This document shows positions 1 to 9,000 of a stretch of DNA of 64,000 nucleotides, one piece after another. The position numbers were made by a program, and so were the translations under genes. How positions within the stretch are numbered: the stretch's first letter is position 1; every line of letters starts with the position of its first letter. Origin of the DNA: Strigamia acuminata (taxonomy: Eukaryota; Arthropoda; Chilopoda; Geophilomorpha; Linotaeniidae); NCBI GenBank assembly GCA_949358305.1, contig OX442318.1:15666517-15730516 (forward strand), written 5' to 3'. The notes under the pieces are model-generated. The model did no database searches. It had not been told where the DNA came from and saw nothing but the letters and a program-made list of their open reading frames with translations.

Positions 1-923
1 TCCGACACCGCAGAATACAAAGTGTAGGGCTCATCTGTATAGGGGTCCAGTTGTGTGAGATTTGCTCTCTGTGGACCCCCTCTGCCTCGTCCTTTGCCAC
101 GGGTGCCTCCACGATTCAATTGGGCTGGCGAGCCAGCGCTGGCGGGGAAAGTCCCTTGCTGTTTCGGCGGCGATGGGCACTCCCTGGCGAAGTGTCCCGA
201 CCCACCGCAAGTAAAACATGTTCCACGCGAAGTTCCGGGGGAATTTGGGGTTTTTCCACGAGGTTTCCATTTCCCTTTAGTATAGAAAGCGGTAGTATTG
301 TCTGCCAATCCAGGTGGGACGCCAAATTCATTGGTCTGTTCATAAAGGCGATTGTACTCGCCAAGTAAACGTTCTTTAACGTTTTTCGCTGTGAATTCCG
401 TATCCGACCAGTGATACGCGGTCTGTTTCACAGCCTCGTATTGTGGGGGCAGAAGATCTAAATATTGGAATGCCTGGAATTCATCGGTGACCTCAATTTT
501 AACGTCCTTCAGTTCGACGATTTTGCGGTCGACCCGCCCGGTGAAAACTAGCATTTCCTCATTATCTCGCAGTTTCATGTTGAGGAATTCACGTCGCAAC
601 CGAGCACGACGTGCCCTCGTCGTCGGTTGATAAGCGTCCTTTAGGGCTTCCCAAACTTTCGCAGCGGTGGGGCAGGCAACAGCTATCACTTGCTGCGGCT
701 CGGCGCAACTCATGCAGATAGTGGACATTGCCTTGTCCTCTCGAGCGTTAAACTCTCGCTTCTCTTTTGCAGTGGCTGTTGCAGCCAGTGGTGGCTCAGA
801 GCCACTAACATGTCCCCAAACGCCGTTGTATTTGAGCAATAACTGGACCTGCACGGACCAGGTGGCATAGTTCGTGCCATCGAGCTTTTTAATATCCTTG
901 TAATCGTCGTGCTTTGAAGCCAT
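1..923 (-). CDS. gag: Ty1/copia gag (5' part of gag-pol), partial, runs off the left edge
   Basis: Reading frame opens at an ATG (921-923, minus) and stays open for 307 codons to the window edge, so the protein is cut by the edge rather than by a stop. The N-terminus (MASKHDDYKDIKKLDGTNY) and the following W-rich segment are typical of copia capsid proteins, which bind the element's RNA and build virus-like particles in the cytoplasm. A CCHC zinc knuckle, CFTCGGSGHFAREC, sits at about residues 236-249, followed by an RG-rich stretch (GGTRGKGRGRGG). The protease would be expected just beyond the edge. The start is chosen because the ATG follows a long non-coding leader and the capsid begins directly after it. 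No break is seen in the visible part. Confidence 0.85.
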   Translation of the reverse strand, partial: MASKHDDYKDIKKLDGTNYATWSVQVQLLLKYNGVWGHVSGSEPPLAATATAKEKREFNAREDKAMSTICMSCAEPQQVIAVACPTAAKVWEALKDAYQPTTRARRARLRREFLNMKLRDNEEMLVFTGRVDRKIVELKDVKIEVTDEFQAFQYLDLLPPQYEAVKQTAYHWSDTEFTAKNVKERLLGEYNRLYEQTNEFGVPPGLADNTTAFYTKGKWKPRGKTPNSPGTSRGTCFTCGGSGHFARECPSPPKQQGTFPASAGSPAQLNRGGTRGKGRGRGGPQRANLTQLDPYTDEPYTLYSAVS

Positions 924-2105
924 CGCGACGACACCAGGAAAGTGCACAATAATAATTGGTTATGCACGGAGAGAACACAATTTCGGAATTTATTCCGCAC
1001 ACACACTTCACAGGAGCACTTAATCACACAATGCACAATTGTCTCTAGTCCCAAAAACCAAAAAGGAAGGCGAAAATACAGTTTCAACCCGGGGAATCTC
1101 AATAAGTGAGATTGGAAAACCTTGACTGGCAATCCACCAACTCTTCCGTCCGACCTCCTGGGGTCGCGGGATGGTTGGGGGCCCTGGATAAGCCCAGCCA
1201 AGAATACAGTGCTACGTGCCCGACTGGACGTAGGGTAGCACCGAATCTAACAAGGGACCAACAACAAAAACTTAAAACTAACAAAGTTTCACGACAATAT
1301 CTAATTAAATACACTTTTTCGTTGTTAAGTTGGGCGAATTGCGGGATCCGATCGTCGCAATCGCTTCCTCGTAGCGGTGAACGTCGGGTTGACGTTATTG
1401 GTGCACGGAACTGGGGCCGACGTGCTACCACTTGCACACTTCCGTGCAAAAGTGGGGAAAAATAATCCAAAATCGTCGTTGCGCACGTCCGCGCCTTCGT
1501 GTAGCACACCGGGGTGCAAGCCACGGCTTTTCCGCTCCAAAATTAGTCGTGTACGTAGGCTTATACGTACACAGACACTCCAAATTGATTCCACCGTCGA
1601 CAACGATGAAAATCCAAACAAAAATGGCCGCTGGTGAGGATTTGTTCTTCACCGGCGATCCCACGATGATTTTCGTCCGTTTCGTGATGAAAAATCGTCG
1701 TTTCGGCGATTGAAGGCGCCGTTTCGCTGAGATACGCGTTGTCTCGTTGAAAATTGACGTTGTCTTGAAGAAACAACGTCGTGCGGGCGTGAATCGACCC
1801 GAAACACGCTCTGGTCGGCTGGCTACGCTGCCTGGGCGATCCAAGATGGCCGCCGCACAAAAATTTTCAAAGTCGACGATTTTGGTGTTTATTTCACACC
1901 GAAAAATTGCAAAAACACACAGCTTACGCTTGTAAATGTCCGAAATAATGTCCGCACACCCTGTCAATCCGTTTCAAGCGCGTTGGCGAGGTGAAACCCG
2001 TCCTGGTCGATCGAGTCGCGTTTGCAGCGATGTCGAGCGACGTCTGGGCTATGTTCGGTCTCCAAAAATGCCGAAAATCCTTTACAAACTGGTTGGGCCG
2101 TCGTC
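924..2105 (-). other. copia 5' leader (non-coding)
   Basis: About 1.2 kb lies between the primer-binding site and the gag ATG with no convincing coding frame. It contains the 18-nt motif TGTCGTGAAACTTTGTTA (minus, 1279-1296) and an inverted repeat AATCTCACTTATTGAGATT (minus, 1095-1113). Both recur in the leader of the young copia-like element near 45433 and 45613, and the first also in copia B at 35171, so they are candidate cis elements (packaging, dimerisation, splicing or translation); the role is unknown. Confidence 0.6.
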
Positions 2106-2123
2106 AACCATCCTCTGCTACCA
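2106..2123 (-). other. primer-binding site, initiator tRNA-Met
   Basis: On the minus strand the site reads TGGTAGCAGAGGATGGTT directly after the LTR. It is complementary, with all but possibly one base, to the 3' end of metazoan initiator tRNA-Met including its CCA. This fixes the orientation of the LTR and shows that the gag at 1-923 lies downstream of it. Confidence 0.85.
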
Positions 2124-2605
2124 TATAAAGCGATTTCCTGGCCAAAACATCCGTTAGAAAGGAGTTGACAAGTGTCTAAACAGGTGCGCGACACCGACAT
2201 GCGTGCGCCATGTTTAATGTGACATAAAAGTGTACACGCTTCGAGGCTAACAACTGCACTCGAGAAAGATAGGATAAATCATTGTTGGATTTCAATGATT
2301 TGTCCTTTACATTATAAAATAAAAGCAATGACATTCATAATCGATAACTAAGCAATAATAACAATACAGGACTCGTTCTTTTGAGCAGACGATGTTATCA
2401 GCGCATGCTGCTAAATGGAAATGTTCAACCGCGGTACAGAACCAGCATTAATAAAAATCGAGATCGATTGAACGCGACATCGAGACATTAAATAGCAGCA
2501 CATTCATTACACATATCCGGAAAGTGTGTAATGTAAATATTCACAAACTATACAATATGGCGACAAACAATCGAACACACAATATTTCCACCACAACTCA
2601 ATATA
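2124..2605 (-). repeat. single copia LTR shared by two element bodies
   Basis: On the minus strand a polypurine tract AAAGGGGGA (2606-2614) precedes this segment and a tRNA-iMet primer site (2106-2123) follows it, so the same LTR acts as the 3' LTR of the pol fragment at 2621-4231 and as the 5' LTR of the gag at 1-923. It is about 482 bp. The ends read TATATTGAG and GCTTTATA instead of the usual TG...CA. Stretches such as CGTCTGCTCAAA, GGATAAATCA and GAGTGCAGTT also occur in the LTR of the young element at 43714, so the two families are related. Confidence 0.75.
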
Positions 2606-2620
2606 TCCCCCTTTGTTTGG

Positions 2621-4231
2621 TTATTTGCGCCTTACAAATAAATGCTCACACAAGGTGTTAAGTCTGGGCTTAGGTAACCATTTGGTCATCATATCGGCGA
2701 CATTCAGGGCCCCTGGAATATGCTTAATAGCAAACGTTCCGCGCTCAAACCAGTCCCTGAGGAAATGAAGCTTTACGTCGATATGTTTATTTGCCCTATT
2801 CTCTATTCGGTTTTTGGCGTATTGTATCGCGGGCATACTGTCCGCGTACACGCATGGGGTGTTCCGATTGATGCTGAACATGATGTCGGCATCGTAAAGC
2901 CTCTCTAGCCATATAATCTCCTTTACGCCATCGACCACGGCCAGAAATTCACTCTCCATGATCGATAACGCAGTCATTGACTGCTTATGGCAGTTCCACA
3001 TGATCGGAACGCCACCCAAATAGACTATGTGACCCCCAAAGCTTCTCCTTTTGTCTGCATCGAGGGCAAACGACGCGTCGGTATACACAGTTAGATTATC
3101 ATTTCGGCAATTAGAAAGATTAATCATATAATCCGACGTATTTGCCAGATATCGCAAAATTTGCAATAACATACGAATGTGACGCGTCGAATGTTTCTCA
3201 TTGTATTGTGAGAGGACAATGACCGAGAACAGGATGTCTGGCCTTGTCCTGCTCGCCAAGAACAAGAGGCTTCCCACTAAGTTGCGATAGGGGAAAGTGG
3301 AATCAACCCGCTCCTTTTCCGTCACGCCCTGAATAATCGTTCCTGGCGTCCCAGGTACTCTAATCCGAAGGCATGAGTCGACCCCATACAACTTACAAAG
3401 TTTTTCTATGTATGCACTTTGATGGATCCTAACTTGGCCCCCAGACCTATCAAAGGCTATGCCTAACAAAAGGGTCACGGGACCCAAATCAACCGTGTCA
3501 AAGGATTCCCTAATCCATCGAACAACGCATTCCTCGACATAGTCATCCTTGGAGAAGAGAACTATGTCGTCCACGTAAAAGATAAGAATCGCGTCGTTGT
3601 CTAACGCATAAACACAGTTAAGACCCAACAAAGGCACAAATCCCAGTTGGAGTAGACGGTCGTGGAGGGCTTGGTACCACATCCGTCCACTCTGATGTAG
3701 TCCATATAATGACTTCAACAGCATCCAACACTTATGTTGGTTTTCGGCTGTTCTGTAGCCCTTGGGAATCTCCATGAATTGGACCTTATCAAGGTCCCCG
3801 TACAAGTACGCGGCCTTGATGTCAAGGTGGACATCTCTCCAACCTTTCAGTATCACCAAGGTACAGAAAAACACTATAACGAGGACGAAATTGACTACGG
3901 GGGAAAATACCTCCGTAAAGTCAATGCCCGGCCTCTGTTTGAAGCCTTGTGCTACCAAGCGAGCCCGGTAGCGCGCGACTGCACCCGACTGGTCCCTTTT
4001 CATTTTATAAATCCATTTTGATCCCAAAAGCAACTCTCCTTCGGGCTTATCAATTTCTTTATAGACAGTTCGATCGTCGAAGATATCTGTCTCTTCTTTC
4101 ATCGCCTTTTCCCAGTCCCGTTTATTGGTGTGCCTCATTGCCTCCTCGTAGGTATCAGGCTCTACGGCACAGAAACCGGCAAAAGGGAGTTCGGGTTCTT
4201 CACCCTCTAAGGTTTTGAAGTCAAAAAGATC
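2621..4231 (-). pseudogene. pol: Ty1/copia pol fragment: reverse transcriptase and RNase H
   Basis: An uninterrupted frame encodes the C-terminal part of a copia polyprotein: the RT fingers/palm (KWIYKMKRD, RLVAQGFKQRPGIDF, AAYLYGDL), the catalytic YVDD motif near 3560, LYGLHQSGRMWY, and RNase H with TDASFALD, MESEFLAV, ADSMPA and a final HI. It ends with a stop at 2621, seven bases before the polypurine tract, as in complete elements. Upstream it is cut at 4231 by the BEL LTR; the open frame runs about 100 nt into that LTR, which is chance. Gag, protease and integrase are missing on that side. The first residues kept, LFDFKTLEG, resemble the end of the MBD-like segment seen in copia B. Truncated, otherwise undamaged. 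Confidence 0.88.
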
Positions 4232-5298
4232 TGCTTGATGTTTTAGTGTGCTGATGTTCATCAGAGACGTGGGACGGCAAGAAACGAGCGTTTTTGGGCG
4301 TCCTTGGCATTTGGATACACATGAGCGCATTGGGATCGTGTCTGGGAGAGAAAGCGACTGGGAAACGTCTTGTTTGGCTTCCTAGCAAAGTCCCTACACT
4401 GAGTTGAAGGTGCCCTGTGCTGCTGTCATGCCTTGGTCGACCCTGGAAGTCTATTGGGCTCGTTTCTGCTCTCATTTACGGCAGTTAGCAACTGCTTGGC
4501 CGCCATTTTGGAGAGGAGCGGGTCTCTTTGTGTTTGAGCATTGTTGTAGTGAAAGTTACCTAGAACATAGCAAATTGGTTGGCATTAATTAACTTAATGA
4601 TTTGGGAGTATTTTAGAGACATTTTAGCTGTACATTTGTTAACTTCACTTAACTTTATATACAAGTGCAGATATGAGTTGTGATTAAGCTGTACTGCCAT
4701 TGGTTGTTAAGTTTATCTCTGCTTTGTTAATTGTTAAGTCTATTTAGATTAAGTTTTTGCCTTGTTTTCATTGCTGTATTTTATCTAAATTTTAGTTATG
4801 TTTTAAGAGCAAATGTACATAGGATTTAAGCTATTTTTAGTTAAGTTTCAATTACGCCATTGTTTATTGTTACTAGGCGCGCTTGTTGCCAAGCGCACTG
4901 TTGTGTAGTGGGTTGCTAAAGAAGCAACTCAGTTGTTATCAGTTGTTAAGTATTAAAACCAGTTGATATTTTTCCTCCTTTTTTGGATAATTTATTCCTG
5001 GGTTTCTTTTACTTCAATAAACATGATGACTTGTGAGTAGAGAGCTTTGCCTGCTCTCCTCCTCCCTGGGAGCACGGAATTTCTACCCAGCAGCTAAAGA
5101 GGTTTTGCCAATCACTTCATCTAAATGCAGTTAGGCCTAGTTTCATGCAGTCAGGCCTAACCCTTCTTCAAGTTAGGCTTATGCTCAGAGAGAGGATTTC
5201 AACTTGTCTCTTCAACCATTATACAGTCTCGGGCGGTTTCCAGAGTTTGGTGACCAATTCGCCAGTTTTCCCTGTGAGATCCAAGGTTGTTTGCTACA
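4232..5298 (+). repeat. BEL 5' LTR
   Basis: Direct repeat of 11775-12841, ending in GTTTGCTACA. It contains CTTCAATAAACATG near 5012, a candidate polyadenylation signal. The visible start, TGCTTGATG, is simply where similarity to the 3' copy begins; the true LTR may start further upstream, with this copy truncated. Confidence 0.85.
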
Positions 5299-6043
5299 GG
5301 GAGCTGTTTTTTGGTACCGTGATACCAGGATTTCATGCGCGTGTGTACAGCGCGCATGAAAAAGAGGTCATTCGGACGTTCAGCAAGTGATTCAAGTGGT
5401 TTGGTGCGTGCCAGTTGGTTCGTTTGTACGGCTGGTTCCGTGAGCGACCGGCATCAAGTGCGCACGCCAGAGAGTCACGTGAGAGCGGCCATTGACGTCC
5501 TGAGTCTGCCAAGTCAAACACAACGCAATGTGCAAGTTGAACAGCTACAGCCTGAAAGAAGAAGAACAGTTTTAGTTTTTAAAGTGTTTTTTTGGTGGGC
5601 TGTTTTTTGGGTTTTTTTGATGTGTCCCTTCTGGGGGGAGGGGAAGTGTGCATTTTCGTGTTTAAGTTAAAGTTTAAGTTTTTCTCCACTATAACTGCTT
5701 AGGCAGGGGAGATTTAGATAGCCTAGTAGTTAAAAGAGTCTGCTTGACAGCTTAGAGTTTTTGGGTGTTGCATCACTCAAATCCTTAGGAATTTAGAGAG
5801 TTTAGCAGTTAACAGGAATTAGTCTACTATAGGAATTAGAGACTGGGTGTTGCGCCACTCAGATCTTTAGTAGCATAGAGTTTACAGTGAGTCTGTCTGT
5901 ATATCATTCAGATCACTAGCGGTTTAGTTGAGCAGTTAGTGTATTTGGTCATTGTTTGTCCAAATATCACCTGCGTTTAGAGTTGTGTGTCTTTGGTTTT
6001 TGACTGACTGATTGTCTTCACTTTCTGCCATTCCAGGTTTGAC
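5299..6043 (+). other. BEL leader (non-coding)
   Basis: About 745 bp between LTR and gag ATG. TGGTACCGTGATACC near 5313 is the only TGG-led candidate primer-binding site close to the LTR, but I cannot match it to a tRNA with confidence. The rest is T- and TTAG-rich with loosely repeated phrases such as GGGTGTTGC...CACTCA; no coding frame is supported. Confidence 0.55.
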
Positions 6044-9000
6044 ATGGCTACAGGAGGTGGATCAAGGTCAGGATCAGGGAGAACAACGCCAACAACGGTT
6101 GAGCAACAACCGCCGGAAGAAATGGACGTGTTGTCTGGGAGGTTCACGACTTTGGGGATCTCTTTGGACGCGCTTTTGAGAAGGTCCTTGACACTAAAAG
6201 ATACCGGCGAGCTGGAAGCTGTAGAAATGGCTGCAGATGAACAGATGATGAGAATGATAAACGACCTGAACACGATGCAGCCCAACCTGACAAGAGATCA
6301 GTACTTGGCAAATCTAAGGGAAATCGAAGAGTTAGAGACACCGATTTCAGTTCTTAAGCACAGAACCCGAATGTCAAAGAAGTTCGTGACGCATTGGTCA
6401 GCTAATCCAGCAAATGCTTCAGCGTTGATGACCAGTACGTCCCAGAGTTCGATTTTGAACCAGACCTTGTCGCAATCGACAAGAAGGCATAATAATGCAA
6501 AGCTTCCTAAGTTGGAAATGCGGAAATTCAATGGAGATGTGACGACATTTCGTCCCTTCCTAAGCAGCTTTGATTCTGCTGTTCACAGCAACCCTGATTT
6601 ATCAGAAATTGAGAAGTTGCAATACTTGCAGTCGCTGTGCACGGGAGAAGCTGCCATGCTGATCTTTGCATTCCCTTTAGTGGACGGTAATTACAATTTG
6701 GCAAGAGAAGAGTTGGTCCGTTCCTATGGGGACGATGAAGCCCAGAGAGTGGCTTTGGTCAAGTCCATAAGGGACATGAAACAGGTTACGGAATTGCATC
6801 CGGTCAAAGCTGTCCGTACACAGTTGACCAAGGTGTCCACTGCTATCCGCTTGCTGGAGCAGTTGAGCGTTCCAGTACAGACTGCTGGTCTGCTTCTGGC
6901 ACCCGACGTGCTGAGGAAATTTCCACCTGCCATGGTGATGAGGTTTTACCAGCAGCAAGGGGCTAAGACCTCAAATTTAGTGACAATCTTGAATTTCTTT
7001 GCGGCTGAAGTTCAGCTCTTGGAGCAGATGGAAGATGTCATGGGGGCAGGAGGTCTTGCAACTAAGAAAGACAAGTCTGGAAGTTCCGACAAGGATAAGG
7101 ATAAACGCAAGGGCACGATGTCCACCTGCGCTACGTCCAAAAAAGCCAAAGAGTCTTTTAGCCCAAAGCTGACCGTGGAAAGCGCAATTTGCATTTTTTG
7201 CAAAGAAGGTCATGCTAACACTTTCTGTAGGAAAGAAATGAGCGTGGCAGAGAAGACCACGATTATTCAACAGAACCGACTTTGCTTCAATTGCCTGCAA
7301 GAAGGACACAGGGCAATGCGGTGCCAGGTTAAAACCAGCTGCAGGACTTGCGGCGGACGACATCATTCGTCCATCTGCAGGAAATTGAACACAGGAAGTG
7401 GAGGTGGGATAGAGAAGCCCAAGGACGTGAGCGCGAACGTTTCCTTGGCGATCTCCTCAACACTTCAGTTGATGATATTCACAGCGGAGTTAAAAACAAA
7501 GTCTGGAGGTTCGCACACGATACGTGGCATGTTAGATCCGGGCAGCCATCGGTCCTACATTTTAAAGAGTGTAGCCGACCGGATACGGTTGAAGAGTTGT
7601 GGGTCAATCGAAGCCACAGCCCAACGCCTCAATGAAGAGGATAATGCTGGATCGACGTCTTACGACGTTTACAAGCTACTCCTTCAGTCTAGACACGGAG
7701 CCAGAGAGCTCAAGGTGACGGCTTTAAGTGCAAGAAGCCTACCGCATGTGTATGGGATAGCCAGCCCTGATACCATTCAGAAAGTTAAAGATTTGGGGTT
7801 CGAATTGGCTGAGGACTTACCTTCGACTGCAGGCAATGTTGATATCTTGCTTGGAGTTGATGTTTGGTGGGAAATCTGCCTTGACGGACGAAAGCGATTG
7901 GATAACCGCTTGGGTTTGGTCAATACCATTTTTGGGTGGATGTTGTCCGGAGCCGCTGGGTCGACAGATGTCTTCTCAGAGAGCTCGCGTGACGTGTCTT
8001 GCTGCAACACCTGTGAGATTAAGACTGGCCATGATTTGGAAAAGCTTTGGAGTTTGGAGGCTGTTGGTATTACCGCTGGCGAACGCGATTCAGATTTTGT
8101 TCGAGATTGCTTTGAGAAGTCGCACAAGCGAATGGAGGATGGTCGCTACCAAGTTTGCTTGCCCTTTAACGATAAGATCGGGGCTTTGGAATCAAACTGG
8201 GAGTTGGCTCTGAACCAACTATCACATACGCTTAGGCGAATTGATAGTAACAGCGACCACAAGGAACGTTATAACAAAGCCATGTGGGACTACGTCAAAG
8301 AAGAGCACGCGGAAGTAGTACCTCTTGCAGAGAGATACAAGAAAACTGGAGTTTATGTTATTCCGCACCATCCAGTGATCAAGGAGGACCGGGAAACGAC
8401 CAAGTTCCGTGTCGTTTTCAACGCGTCGTCGGCGAAGAAGGGGCTACCTTCGCTGAACGACTGTCTGTATCCTGGCCCTTCTTTAAATCCGGATATTGTC
8501 CCAGTTATGATCCGTTTTCGCCTTTTTTGTGTAGTGGCGATAGCAGACATCAAGCAGGCTTTCCTGCAAGTGCTGATTAATCCTGACCACTGCGATTTTT
8601 TGCGGTTCCTTTGGGTCTCAGAAGAATATTTCCAAGAAGGATATTCTTGGCAGAATTTGTGGGATCACCTGGTCGTTTTAAGAATGATAGTCGTCCCTTT
8701 CGGGGTGAATTCGTCGCCATTCTTGTTGTGCGCTGTCATCCGCGCGCAAGGGCGATTGTATTTGGTGCTTTTCCCCAAAGAGGCAGATGCCCTTGATAAG
8801 GGCATCTACATGGACGACTTGACGTCCGGTGCCGATGGAACCCAAGAGACAGTTCAGCACTGTGTCAATCTACGCAGGATCCTTGACGAGGGAAAGATGC
8901 CTCTCGTCAAGTGGGCAGCATCAAAGGCAGAAGTCTTTGATGCACTCAAAGACAAGGATTTCCACATGCGTGCAGACAAGTTTGAAGATCTAGGAGTTGT

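Noticed and set aside
710-1967. Overlapping medium-length frames on both strands in the copia leader
   Set aside because: None has a domain; they overlap the true gag start or the conserved leader motifs.
2720-4218. Plus-strand frames opposite the copia RT fragment, and similar frames opposite the BEL and copia polyproteins
   Set aside because: Antisense shadows of clearly coding frames.
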